From NCBI GenBank assembly GCA_016235425.1, contig JACRLC010000006.1:59399-123398 (forward strand): a stretch of 64,000 nucleotides of DNA. The letters are read 5' to 3'. Shown piece by piece: positions 9,200 through 17,442 of the stretch; the stretch's first letter is position 1; every line of letters begins with the position of its first letter. Origin of the DNA: Chloroflexota bacterium (GTDB taxonomy: Bacteria; Chloroflexota; Anaerolineae; Anaerolineales; Villigracilaceae). The notes under the pieces were generated by a model that did not search any database, was not told the origin of the DNA, and saw nothing but the letters and a program-made list of their open reading frames with translations. Made by a program: the position numbers and the translations under genes.

Positions 9200-10195
9200 T
9201 TATTTCCATCCACGAATACTATTTGCGATTCGAATGTATTCGGTATGTGGACGATCTGAAACGGCCGGTGGGAGAATGATAATTGGCCTTAAGTCTTGAG
9301 AAAATTTTGCCAAGCCATCAGACAATTTTTGTTTTTGTAACTCCGTTGCTTGATTACGGTTTACTTGAATAGTGTAATCATCAACAACGGTAACCAAAGC
9401 CTGATCATAGGCTTTATGGTGAAGCGCACACAAGGCAAGCCCATTTCGAGTTTCATCTGTGCTATTGTCGTGGTTAACAGGAATGATATGAGCGGCTTCA
9501 ACCAGCCTTAGTTGGATTCCACACACAGCACAATGAAAACCATAGGCTGTTAGAACACGTTTACGAAAACTTACATCTCTTAGCTTTTTACTGACAGAAA
9601 CAACAGTTGTTTTACGAGCGATATTTTGAATTTGAACATCAGTCTCATTAACTTCTGGATTTTGGGCAATATCACTTAATACAGCCAAATCTTTTGCAGA
9701 TTGACCAAAATCATGCAAAGGTTCCAGGCTTTGCAAATACTCAACAAAGAAATCAGGTCGAAAAGCAATCGCTACTTCTTTATTGCCTTTATCACAGGGT
9801 TCAAAGCCGTTTACATAGGCTTTACGCAACGCGTCCTCCCTGATTTGAATTGAAGGTGACGCACCTAATTTTCCCAAATGCTTTCTCACATCAAAACCAG
9901 CAAAGACTTCTGCTTCTTTCCACCAGCCGAGGACAAGCGTTTTTCCACCCCGCAAAGGCTCAAAGTGGTCAACGCCTGTAATTTGAATTCGATACTCGTT
10001 TTTAGGGCGAGCTTTCCCGCCGCCATGAGTCAAATGCCAAACGTACACACGGACGCGATAGCTTTCATCATCGCGGTAGATTTGCAGGTGAAATGGATGT
10101 TGATCTATGCTTTCCAGATAGACGACATTCCATCCCGAATCATTTATTGCGCTTACTATTTTTTCGAGCAGGTCGTATTTGTTGTGTCGCGCCAT
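9200..10195 (-). CDS. HNH-family restriction endonuclease (putative)
   Basis: 331 aa. Residues ~215-265 form an HNH nuclease domain of the HNH_2 type: CAVCGIQLRLVEAAHIIPV, then NGLALCALHHKAYD, with a Cys pair and metal/catalytic His. The N-terminal ~200 residues are not recognised and probably provide DNA recognition. The start at 10195 follows GAGGGAGAGCT. It overlaps the end of the upstream methyltransferase gene by 56 nt, the tight arrangement of a type II restriction-modification pair. Base composition is visibly AT-richer than the biosynthetic genes on both sides, suggesting transfer. Restriction activity is inferred from pairing and domain only. Confidence 0.8.
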   Translation of the reverse strand: MARHNKYDLLEKIVSAINDSGWNVVYLESIDQHPFHLQIYRDDESYRVRVYVWHLTHGGGKARPKNEYRIQITGVDHFEPLRGGKTLVLGWWKEAEVFAGFDVRKHLGKLGASPSIQIREDALRKAYVNGFEPCDKGNKEVAIAFRPDFFVEYLQSLEPLHDFGQSAKDLAVLSDIAQNPEVNETDVQIQNIARKTTVVSVSKKLRDVSFRKRVLTAYGFHCAVCGIQLRLVEAAHIIPVNHDNSTDETRNGLALCALHHKAYDQALVTVVDDYTIQVNRNQATELQKQKLSDGLAKFSQDLRPIIILPPAVSDRPHTEYIRIANSIRGWK

Positions 10196-11198
10196 AGCTC
10201 TCCCTCACAGCAAAAAGATCATTGACTTCTTGAAAACGATAGACACTACCTTGCAGGTATGTGGAATCAAGTTCAAAAGCAAGCCACTTACGCATCAAGA
10301 GCTCTGCTGCTTGTCCTGTAGTATTAGAGCCTGCAAATGGGTCTAATACAATATCATTCTTGTCCGTTAAAAATTCTATAAAGAATTTAGGGAAATCAAG
10401 AGGAAATCTAGCAGGATGTGGTTTTATGCCTGCTTCGGCACAACGCCGCATATAAGCACTATTGGATTCTGTATTTGCAAGTGTCAATAGATTAGGCGGA
10501 ATTGAGCCAGTGTTATCTTTTTGGAATTTTGTTGAAATATCATGCCCACTAGGGCGCATTTTTGCCTTGTAACCATTTTCTAAAAGATTTTTCATGCTAT
10601 CAGAATATGGCTTAAGAACATTTCGATTATTTGCTTTGGGATTTTCAGTGACAGATAACCACCAAACAACGTTCACAGAATCTTTTACACGAACTCGGCG
10701 AATATTCACCCACTCGGCTGGAGTTGGAAGTCGCGAGGGATTGTAATGATAAAAATCTTGCGCAAGAAAAAATCCTAATTCCTTGCATAGCCGTACCAAG
10801 AGTTCAAATTGATAAATAGCCCGAACAGGATATCCGGGCAAATATGCGCCACCCAGATCAAGAACAAATGACCCATCGTCTTTCAGAATTCTTTTGAATT
10901 CTTTAGCAAACCCTAAAAACCATTCAATATACTCTTCTGCGCTTTTGTTTCCATATTCTTTTTTGCGCGTCAAAGCAAATGGCGGTGAAGTCAAAATTAA
11001 GCTTATGCTTTTTTCAGGAACATATTTAAGCAGTTCTAAGCTGTCACCCAAATATGCTGCACCATATTGGGTTTGATAATAAGGATCAACAAGTTTGGAA
11101 TTTGAGTCTTTGATTTTCACATCAAAAATTGTAACATACGAATGCCGAATACAACAAAACAGACACGGCACATGGACGCGCAAAATAAGACCTGACAT
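10140..11198 (-). CDS. PvuII-like (N4-cytosine) DNA methyltransferase
   Basis: SAM-dependent amino-methyltransferase of the beta arrangement: the catalytic TSPPF motif (~residue 71, followed by ALTRKKEYGN) precedes the SAM-binding DPFAGSNTTG near the C-terminus. The middle (SRLPTPAEWVN, RVKDSVNVVWW, RPSGHDI, SIPPNLL, HPARFP) closely matches my recollection of M.PvuII, an N4-cytosine enzyme acting on CAGCTG. Specificity here is therefore a guess. The N-terminus is uncertain: the first ~30 residues are poorly conserved, and a GTG start further in is possible. It would protect against the HNH nuclease encoded just downstream. Confidence 0.88.
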   Translation of the reverse strand: MSGLILRVHVPCLFCCIRHSYVTIFDVKIKDSNSKLVDPYYQTQYGAAYLGDSLELLKYVPEKSISLILTSPPFALTRKKEYGNKSAEEYIEWFLGFAKEFKRILKDDGSFVLDLGGAYLPGYPVRAIYQFELLVRLCKELGFFLAQDFYHYNPSRLPTPAEWVNIRRVRVKDSVNVVWWLSVTENPKANNRNVLKPYSDSMKNLLENGYKAKMRPSGHDISTKFQKDNTGSIPPNLLTLANTESNSAYMRRCAEAGIKPHPARFPLDFPKFFIEFLTDKNDIVLDPFAGSNTTGQAAELLMRKWLAFELDSTYLQGSVYRFQEVNDLFAVRESYGATQQIRPARKNSKRNK

Positions 11199-11354
11199 GT
11201 CTCCGCGAAGGACTGATTAATTATGGCCTCTGTCCACGCAAGCGACTTGATCAATTATGGCGCGGATGAGACACTTCGGCAAGCTCAGTGCGCCGCATGT
11301 CAAGTCTGGGCGTAGCGAGTCCGCTTGGACACTACCCCAAATTGAAAAACTCGC
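11199..11354. other. Intergenic region without recognised gene
   Basis: Holds two near-copies of GATTAATTATGGC / GATCAATTATGGC about 45 nt apart and a CGGCAAGCTCAG fragment of a repeat family. No ORF or structured RNA recognised. Confidence 0.5.
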
Positions 11355-11404
11355 TTGACAAAAGTAAGTAGGGTAGCTACAATGTTAGTAAATACTTACT
11401 AACA
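11355..11404 (+). promoter_or_regulatory. Promoter with overlapping palindromic operator
   Basis: TTGACA (11355-11360), 17-nt spacer, TACAAT (11378-11383). Starting on the last base of the -10 is a perfect inverted repeat, 9-nt arms TGTTAGTAA and TTACTAACA around ATAC (11383-11404). Its position would block initiation. The TetR-family gene two genes downstream is the likely ligand-responsive repressor; that link is inference. Confidence 0.85.
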
Positions 11405-11414
11405 TAGAGGATTG

Positions 11415-12479
11415 ATGAAGAAAAATAGATGGTTGATTTACGGAGTTGGCAAGACGGGCTCACTCATTGCTCAAGAGGCTGTCCGCCGGGGACATTTTCC
11501 CCTACTGGCTGGGCGTTCCGCCGAACGCTTGAAACCCATTGCTGAACAGCTTGGATTGGAATGGGCTGTTGTAGATTTATCGAACGAGGCAGGCTTATCC
11601 CTCTTGGTGGATAGAGCGGATTTGGTCGTCCATGCGGCTGGCCCCTTTTCATTAACCAGCCTGCCAATGGTGCAAGCGAGTTTGGCCAGGAAAAAACATT
11701 ATCTTGACGTTTCCAACGAAATTCCAGTCTTTCAGTCTATTCGCAGACATGATGGCGAGGCGCGCCAGCGCGGGATTGCCTTAATCCCTGGCGTTGGCTT
11801 TGGCGTTACAGCCACTGACGGTCTTGCTCAATATGCCGCCAGTCAGATACATCATGCTCAGGAATTGGAAATCGCCATTCATATTTATTCCAGGGACTCG
11901 AGCGCGGGTGCGGATGTGACCCGACTGGAGGCGCTTTCACGGGGAGGATGGGCGCGTCGAAACGGGACCCTGATTCAGGTCCCGCTTGGAAGCGGCGGCA
12001 AACGCCTGAAGTTTCCGTTCGGCGAGCAAACCATCCTGCCCATCCCGCTGGGCGATCTCGAATCCGCATATCGTTCCACGGGCGTGCCCAATATCACCGC
12101 GTATGGCACGTTTTCCATTCCGCCAGCGGTTGCGCGTCTTGCCTTGCCAGTGGTTCAGCAAATCGTTTCAAATGCAGGCATACGCCAAATGCTCGAGCAA
12201 AGAATCATCAAGAGAGCGCAATCCCCAGTAAAGACGAAGGCGGCTCAAGAATCCCATTCTTACGCCTGGGCTTGTGCAAGGAATAATCGGGGAGATGTGT
12301 TCGAAGCCTGGCAGGAAATGGGAGAAGGCTACGACTTTACCGCTGAGGCCACAGTTCGCGCGGTGGAGGAGGTTTTTCGCAAACAACCATCAGGTGTGTT
12401 GACTCCTTCCCAGGCGTTTGGCGCTGATTTTGCTTTAGGCATTAATGGCGTGAAACGTTACGCATCAACGAAAGGATAA
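11415..12479 (+). CDS. Saccharopine-dehydrogenase-like NAD(P)-binding oxidoreductase
   Basis: About 354 aa. The N-terminus is a Rossmann fold (WLIYGVGKTGSLIAQEAVRRG, with LAGRS at ~30 selecting the nucleotide), then VVHAAGPFS and HYLDVSNE as in the saccharopine dehydrogenase / trans-acting enoyl reductase family. ALIPGVGFGVTATD matches the substrate-domain entry of that family. The substrate is unknown; there is no reason to link it to lysine synthesis here, which uses the LysW route. ATG at 11415 is preferred over TTG at 11412 because AGAGG lies just upstream. First gene of a three-gene operon with the TetR regulator. Confidence 0.8.
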   Translation: MKKNRWLIYGVGKTGSLIAQEAVRRGHFPLLAGRSAERLKPIAEQLGLEWAVVDLSNEAGLSLLVDRADLVVHAAGPFSLTSLPMVQASLARKKHYLDVSNEIPVFQSIRRHDGEARQRGIALIPGVGFGVTATDGLAQYAASQIHHAQELEIAIHIYSRDSSAGADVTRLEALSRGGWARRNGTLIQVPLGSGGKRLKFPFGEQTILPIPLGDLESAYRSTGVPNITAYGTFSIPPAVARLALPVVQQIVSNAGIRQMLEQRIIKRAQSPVKTKAAQESHSYAWACARNNRGDVFEAWQEMGEGYDFTAEATVRAVEEVFRKQPSGVLTPSQAFGADFALGINGVKRYASTKG

Positions 12480-12484
12480 ACCAA

Positions 12485-13066
12485 ATGCCCCGACACAGCC
12501 AGAAAGACAAAATTCTTGATGCCGCCTTGCAGTGTTTTGCCAAAAAAGGGTATGGCAACACCCGGATTCGCGAGATTGCAGAGATGGCGGAAGTTTCTGA
12601 AGCGGCGCTTTACCGCCACTTTGAATCCAAAGAGGCAGTGGCACAAACGCTTTTTGCCCATCACTTTCAGGAATTTGCGATGCGATTGAAAAAGACTGTT
12701 TCAGCTCAACAACCCGCAGACAATAAATTGCAGGATGTGGTTCATTTACTCTTGAATGCCTATCGTGAAAACCCATCAGCCTTCAATTTTGTCATTCTCA
12801 ACACGCCGTCTTTTATGCCGCAATTGCCTGCCGACACAGTGTATCCGATGGATATTCTGGAGCAGATTATCAAGGCCGGTCAAATGGAAGGCGGTATACG
12901 GGATGGTCAGCCCAACCTGCTGGCGGCCATCTTTCTCGGGTGTGTTTTGCGCCCCGTTATCGTCTCGCAACTTGCCGACCCTGACGGACTGAACCTGCTC
13001 CAGGGTGAACACTATGACCAGGTAATCGTCGAAGCCGCGTTGGCTGCGGTGAGACGCCCCGCATAA
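12485..13066 (+). CDS. TetR-family transcriptional regulator
   Basis: 193 aa. The N-terminal helix-turn-helix is typical: KILDAALQCFAKKGYGNTRIREIAEMAEVSEAALYRHFESKEAV (residues ~9-52). The C-terminal ligand-binding half is divergent, as usual, so the inducer cannot be named. The gene begins 5 nt after the dehydrogenase and probably represses its own operon through the palindrome at 11383-11404. Confidence 0.92.
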   Translation: MPRHSQKDKILDAALQCFAKKGYGNTRIREIAEMAEVSEAALYRHFESKEAVAQTLFAHHFQEFAMRLKKTVSAQQPADNKLQDVVHLLLNAYRENPSAFNFVILNTPSFMPQLPADTVYPMDILEQIIKAGQMEGGIRDGQPNLLAAIFLGCVLRPVIVSQLADPDGLNLLQGEHYDQVIVEAALAAVRRPA

Positions 13067-13081
13067 CTACAAGGAACCAAT

Positions 13082-13663
13082 ATGTTTAACAAGCTTGTCG
13101 CTATCGCCACTGGACGCAATCTCGCATGGTCTCTAATTGTGTTGCTGATATTTATGGTCGCCATGAATCTTGGTGCGATGGCATTCTTTCATTACACAAA
13201 TGGCGCAGGTATTCTTGACACGGCTGGGGGCGCCAATCTATTGGACAATCGCACAAATGGATATTCGCCAGAGACGGCATACGAAATGGTCACCGCATAT
13301 GGCAAACAGGGAATCCGCTATCATCTTATGCTTACCATGGTGGATTTTTTCTTTCCGCCTACGCTGGCATTCTTTCTTCTTCTGGCGATTACTTATTTCT
13401 ATTCGCGGACATTTGGATCGTATCGAATTATTAGATTGCTTGTCACCCTGCCTGTTATTTACCTTGCATCCGATTATCTCGAGAATGTTGGAATTGTGAC
13501 CATGCTTCTCAGCTTTCCGTCAAAGACTCCCGGCATGGCTATGCTGACAGACACCATGTTTACGATCAAAAATCTTTCATCAACCGGAGCCGTCATTGTC
13601 ATCCTGATTGGGCTGATCTTATGGTTGATACAGCGCATCCGTGGATTATTCGCAAAACAATAA
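13082..13663 (+). CDS. Four-helix membrane protein of unknown function
   Basis: 193 aa. Hydrophobic segments lie at about residues 14-36, 80-102, 117-137 and 160-182; the N-terminal part and loops are soluble. No family recognised. It starts 15 nt after the TetR gene, so it is probably a target of the same regulator and part of the same detoxification or membrane-stress operon (inference). Confidence 0.7.
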   Translation: MFNKLVAIATGRNLAWSLIVLLIFMVAMNLGAMAFFHYTNGAGILDTAGGANLLDNRTNGYSPETAYEMVTAYGKQGIRYHLMLTMVDFFFPPTLAFFLLLAITYFYSRTFGSYRIIRLLVTLPVIYLASDYLENVGIVTMLLSFPSKTPGMAMLTDTMFTIKNLSSTGAVIVILIGLILWLIQRIRGLFAKQ

Positions 13664-13685
13664 TTTACGGTACAGGATAAAAACA

Positions 13686-13706
13686 GGCATGTCATACGGA
13701 CATGCC
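13686..13706 (-). terminator. Hairpin terminator, likely serving the MerR gene
   Basis: GGCATGTC and GACATGCC form an 8-bp stem around ATACG. On the minus strand TGTTTTT follows, so it fits the end of the MerR operon. It may also stop the plus-strand TetR operon. Confidence 0.7.
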
Positions 13707-13739
13707 CGTTTGGAATGGGTGCTCTAAAGTTTGTCCCTG

Positions 13740-14135
13740 CTAATCAAAATCAGCAAGCGAGTGGATAATGGGGCACTCGATCGCTTCGGATATGTCGCAG
13801 ACGTTGGATAACAATCCCTCCAAAGCGGAGCGCATGCGAGTCAGGGCCTGGATGCGGCGGTTCAGGTCGTCCAGTTTTTCCCAGCCCACCAGAACCACAT
13901 CGCGGTTTAGTGGAACCCTTTGATTTGAAAACGCGAGGAACCGGCGAATCTCTGCCAGCGAAAAGCCAAGTTCCTGCGCGCGTTTTATGAACTTCAAACG
14001 GCGGACATCCTCGTTCGTGAATTGTCGGTAGCCCGCAGATGAACGGGATTGGGCCTCGATCAAGCCTTGCCGCTCATAGAAGCGGATGGTGGATGTTTTG
14101 ATTCCCGCACTACGAGCGGCTTCGGCTGTTTTCAT
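13740..14135 (-). CDS. MerR-family transcriptional regulator
   Basis: 131 aa from the start chosen at 14135 (MKTAEAARSAGIKTSTIRFYERQGLI), where the MerR winged helix begins; upstream codons to 14201 do not resemble the family. The pattern AGYRQFTNEDVRRLKFIKRAQELGFSLAEIRRFL and a C-terminal Cys-His-containing tail (CDISEAIECPIIH) resemble the metal- or redox-sensing branch (CueR/ZntR/SoxR-like), but the ligand cannot be assigned. Eleven nt downstream of a small membrane protein gene, probably co-transcribed with it. Confidence 0.88.
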   Translation of the reverse strand: MKTAEAARSAGIKTSTIRFYERQGLIEAQSRSSAGYRQFTNEDVRRLKFIKRAQELGFSLAEIRRFLAFSNQRVPLNRDVVLVGWEKLDDLNRRIQALTRMRSALEGLLSNVCDISEAIECPIIHSLADFD

Positions 14136-14146
14136 GAAGGCACCTC

Positions 14147-14578
14147 TTACTTTAGTTTTTTCAAAGCGTACACAATCGCGCTTCCCTGAAGCCCAAACCA
14201 AATCAATTCACCCACCAATAGTGGCAGGGATATGGTTGTCGCACCAGCTTGAACGGCGAGAAAAATCCAGAGCGCAACAGCCAGCCGCCCCGCGGAATCG
14301 ATTGCGCCATTGAGCAGTGTCGGACGGAAGAGGCGAAGTCCGCCCCACATCAATACCAACGTCCCGCTAAAGTTGACGAAGAGCATGGTGACTGGGTCCG
14401 CAACAGGCAGGGCCGTTCCTGCTAGCCCGAAACGTGTATGCAGTTGGGAAAGGATCTGCAGGACAATCGCGGCAGTCCATGGCGTCGCGAATCCGGCAGT
14501 GACCAGAACATCATAGGCGGCGCCCCAAAATATGATGCGCCGTGATACAGAAGGGATTTGGGAGAGTGTAGTTTCCAT
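14147..14578 (-). CDS. Small four-helix membrane protein
   Basis: 143 aa with hydrophobic stretches near residues 15-35, 63-82, 95-113 and 117-137. Begins METTLSQIPSVSRR; no family recognised. Directly upstream of the MerR gene on the same strand, suggesting that regulator and membrane protein work together. Confidence 0.65.
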   Translation of the reverse strand: METTLSQIPSVSRRIIFWGAAYDVLVTAGFATPWTAAIVLQILSQLHTRFGLAGTALPVADPVTMLFVNFSGTLVLMWGGLRLFRPTLLNGAIDSAGRLAVALWIFLAVQAGATTISLPLLVGELIWFGLQGSAIVYALKKLK

Positions 14579-14643
14579 GGCGGCATTCTACTGTCTGCAC
14601 CATGGTGCCGAGTCAAGGGTTTGCGATGGGCAATTTGCTGAAA

Positions 14644-14964
14644 CTACTTCACAATCCCTCTATCATCCAAAAACTCGATAGGCTCCTTATCTTTGCCATG
14701 TTCCCACATCAGCGAGAAGAACCAGATACCGCTTTCGCCAATCCAGAAATCGGCGGGGGTAAAAGTCATTTTTGAGTCTTCAGGTTTTTTATCACTTTCG
14801 GGGGTGTATTCTGCCTGCCAGCCGAAAATCTCCCCCTGCCAGTGTTTTCCAAGCGAGTGAAAGTGATTCGCAAGCGAACGCACTTCCTTCAATTCAGGAA
14901 CGGCCAGTGGCAGAATGGTTTCATATTCCGTGTGGGCGGGAATTTTTGCTTTAACCGTTAACAT
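14644..14964 (-). CDS. Conserved-looking hypothetical protein
   Basis: 106 aa, soluble, acidic, Trp/Phe-rich (HWQGEIFGWQAEY, ADFWIGESGIWFF). Not recognised. The start ATG overlaps the end of the DUF4160 remnant upstream by 14 nt and has GGAG 10 nt before it. This suggests the two once formed a translationally coupled pair. Confidence 0.5.
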   Translation of the reverse strand: MLTVKAKIPAHTEYETILPLAVPELKEVRSLANHFHSLGKHWQGEIFGWQAEYTPESDKKPEDSKMTFTPADFWIGESGIWFFSLMWEHGKDKEPIEFLDDRGIVK

Positions 14965-15201
14965 GTTTGCTTTTCTCCTTTTCCCATGCAGTTAAGAGAA
15001 ACTCAAGATTATCTTCGATAATAAATACGTTCAATATCACGCAAGTCACTTTTTCGAAATCTGCCTTCGCGGGCGACCCTCACAGGGTTAAGCCAAAACT
15101 TCGTTTCCATCTTTACCAACGTGAACATGTGGAGGCTCATCAACCAGGTCCGCTTCATAAAAACCGAATTTATAGCCGGAAACGCGAAGGACAACAGGCA
15201 T
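14951..15201 (-). pseudogene. DUF4160-like gene with two frameshifts
   Basis: From ATG 15201 (GGAG 6 nt upstream) the first frame gives MPVVLRVSGYKFGFYEADLV then DEPPHVHVGKDGNEV and soon stops. The next frame continues KFWLNPVRVAREGRFRKSDL to DIERI. A third frame continues IIEDNLEFLLTAWEKEK. Joined, these reproduce a full DUF4160 protein of ~85 aa (PPHxHV core, 'L..IE.II..N...LL.AW' end). The frame changes fall at GAAGTTTTGG and CGTATTTATTATC. Either decay or two assembly errors at short homopolymers. Confidence 0.75.
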
Positions 15202-15280
15202 GGGAACTCCAGGTAATGAAAGTTGAAAATATTATAGCACTTCCCCAAAGGCGATATACGAATCTGGCTTTTCCACCCAA

Positions 15281-15316
15281 GGCTTCGGAAGTCTTTTTCA
15301 AAAGACTTCCGAAGCC
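15281..15316. terminator. 17-bp perfect hairpin after ilvE
   Basis: Arms GGCTTCGGAAGTCTTTT and AAAAGACTTCCGAAGCC, 2-nt loop, starting 11 nt beyond the ilvE stop. There is no T-tract on the minus strand, so it may be a 3'-end stabilising or bidirectional stop structure for the ilv-leu operon. Confidence 0.6.
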
Positions 15317-15326
15317 TGCTTTATCT

Positions 15327-16295
15327 TTACGCCACCGACGCGTCTACATCAACATCCAATTTCACCGACTGGCTTTCATCCACGTATTCGCACCACGACT
15401 CGTATTGCGGCGCTTTCCCGCGGATGGCCTCGTGATACACCTTTTGGATTTGCCGCGTGACAGGCCCTGTCTTGCCGTCGCCAATCGTGCGGAAGTCAAT
15501 TTCGCTCAGGCCGATGCACTCCGCCGCCGTGCCGCACACAAAGACCTCGTCCGCGATGTAGAGCTGGTCGCGTGAAATCGGTTGTTCCAAAATGCGATAG
15601 CCCAAATCCTTGGCAATCGTGTGGATGGAGTGGCGTGTGACACCCTCCAACACGGGCGCAGTGGACGGTGTCACAATCTTGCCGTGCCGCACCATGAAAA
15701 GATTCTCGCCTGTGCATTCGGCCACATAACCCTGCGGGTCGAGCAAAATGGCTTCCTGAAAACCAAGCCGCTCCGACTCGGTTTTCGCAAGGAACGAGTT
15801 GGCATAGTTGCCCGAAACTTTGGCCTTGGTCATCATCACGTTCGGGTGATGACGCGTGAAGGTTGAAATGTTGGCGCGAATGCCTTTCGCCAGCGCTTCC
15901 TCGCCGAGATAGTTGCCCCACTCCCACGCGGCAATCGCCAGCGACGGTTTGCCGTTGTCAACGTTCAGGTTCCAGCCGCCGCCATCGAGATAAATGACGG
16001 GACGAATGTAGCAGTCCTTGAATCCGTTGACCTTTACGGTCTGCTTGATCGCATCGCTCACCTGCTCCGTTGTCCACGGCAGGTTGCGGAAGCCAAAGAC
16101 GCGCGCCGAATCAAGCAGGCGTTCGGCATGGTCGGTCAGACGAAAGACCGCAGGCCCTTTGGGTGTGCCATACGAGCGAATGCCTTCAAACACCGCCGCG
16201 CCGTAATGCAGCGCGGGTGTCAGAAAATGCAGCGTCGCTTTTTCGAACGGAACCATTTCGCCGTTCATCCAGATGAATTGAGATTGCATGCCCAT
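15327..16295 (-). CDS. ilvE: Branched-chain amino acid aminotransferase
   Basis: Class IV PLP aminotransferase, last step of Ile, Leu and Val synthesis. 322 aa. FIWMNGEMVPFEKATLHFLT opens the fold and YGAAVFEGIRSY is typical of BCAT. The PLP lysine lies in VMMTKAKVSGNYANSFLAK (~residue 160), followed by GYVAECTGENLFMV. Last gene of the ilv-leu operon, 13 nt after leuB. Confidence 0.97.
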   Translation of the reverse strand: MGMQSQFIWMNGEMVPFEKATLHFLTPALHYGAAVFEGIRSYGTPKGPAVFRLTDHAERLLDSARVFGFRNLPWTTEQVSDAIKQTVKVNGFKDCYIRPVIYLDGGGWNLNVDNGKPSLAIAAWEWGNYLGEEALAKGIRANISTFTRHHPNVMMTKAKVSGNYANSFLAKTESERLGFQEAILLDPQGYVAECTGENLFMVRHGKIVTPSTAPVLEGVTRHSIHTIAKDLGYRILEQPISRDQLYIADEVFVCGTAAECIGLSEIDFRTIGDGKTGPVTRQIQKVYHEAIRGKAPQYESWCEYVDESQSVKLDVDVDASVA

Positions 16296-16308
16296 GTGAT
16301 TTCTCCTT

Positions 16309-17367
16309 TCAAATCCTCATAATGATTTCATCCGCCATCTGACGGGTTGTTAACTTGCCGCCGATGTCTGCTGTTCGGCAGCCATCGGTGATGACTTCGT
16401 CCACGGCTTTTTCGACTGCCGCGGCTTCGGCTTCCAACTTGAACGAATGACGCAACATCATTGCCGATGAAAGAATCGTCCCAATCGGATTTGCGATTCC
16501 CTTCCCTGCGATATCTGGCGCGGACCCGTGGATCGGTTCGTACAGACCTATAGTTGCCTCCGATAAACTGGCAGACGGCAACATCCCCATTGACCCCGCC
16601 AACACGGACGCCTCGTCTGTCAGAATGTCGCCGAACATGTTCTCGGTGACGACCACGTCAAACGAAGCGGGAGCAGTTATCAGCTTCATTGAGGCGGTGT
16701 CCACTAAAACGTGGTCAAGCTCAACGTCGGGATTCTGCCTGCCAACCTGAGTCGCAATCTGTCGCCACAGTCGGGATGATTCCAAAACATTCGCCTTATC
16801 CACCGAAGTCACTTTTTTCCTGTGGCCTTTGGCAAGCGTGAACGCGAGTTCCATCACGCGCCTCACTTCGTAGTCGTAGTATTCGAGCGTATCCACTGCG
16901 CGCTCGCGGCCATCTTTGAGGTCGCGTCCCTTGGGCCAGCCGAAGTACAGGCCGCCCGTGAGTTCGCGCACGACGAGGATATCCACGCCTTGCAATTTCT
17001 CAGGCTTGAGCGGTGACCATTCCATCAGCGCAGGATGCACTTTGACAGGCCGCAGATTTGCGAACACGCCGAGGCCTTTTCGCAAGGCGAGCAGTCCGCG
17101 CTCGGGGCGATCTTTGGCTGTTGGATCATCCCATTTGGGGCCGCCCACAGCGCCAAGCAAAACCGCATCCGCAGATTGGCAATCGGCGAGAGTTTCATCG
17201 ATGAGCGATGAACCATATTTATCAATGGAACAGCCGCCCATCAGGCGCTCGGCGAACGTGAAGGTGTGACTATATTTGCTTGCAATGGTCTCCAGCACAC
17301 GCACGGCTTCGGTCACTACTTCGGGGCCGATGCCGTCGCCTGGGAGGAGGGTGATGTTGAAGTTCAT
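16309..17367 (-). CDS. leuB: 3-isopropylmalate dehydrogenase
   Basis: NAD-dependent oxidative decarboxylation in leucine synthesis; it may also act on erythro-3-methylmalate from the citramalate route, since cimA is next door. 352 aa from [17 protein letters not shown] (start 17367; upstream frame is repeat DNA). [25 protein letters not shown] and [15 protein letters not shown] are typical, with [21 protein letters not shown] near residue 275. Confidence 0.96.
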   Translation of the reverse strand: MNFNITLLPGDGIGPEVVTEAVRVLETIASKYSHTFTFAERLMGGCSIDKYGSSLIDETLADCQSADAVLLGAVGGPKWDDPTAKDRPERGLLALRKGLGVFANLRPVKVHPALMEWSPLKPEKLQGVDILVVRELTGGLYFGWPKGRDLKDGRERAVDTLEYYDYEVRRVMELAFTLAKGHRKKVTSVDKANVLESSRLWRQIATQVGRQNPDVELDHVLVDTASMKLITAPASFDVVVTENMFGDILTDEASVLAGSMGMLPSASLSEATIGLYEPIHGSAPDIAGKGIANPIGTILSSAMMLRHSFKLEAEAAAVEKAVDEVITDGCRTADIGGKLTTRQMADEIIMRI

Positions 17368-17383
17368 GTGTGTTCCAATCGGA

Positions 17384-17432
17384 CGATGGACAATAGACCG
17401 TAGACCGTTTTTACGGTCCACCGTCCATTGTC
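17384..17432. repeat. 'GACCGTAGACCGT/ACGGTCCACCGTCC' inverted repeat
   Basis: GACCGTAGACCGTTTTTACG facing CGGTCCACCGTCCATTGTCC. Same vocabulary at 28903-28966 upstream of ilvD. Confidence 0.7.
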
Positions 17433-17442
17433 CATGGTCGGG

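Noticed and set aside
11412..12479. Lysine-pathway saccharopine dehydrogenase
   Set aside because: Only the fold matches; the lysine route here ends with LysJ/LysK and does not use saccharopine.
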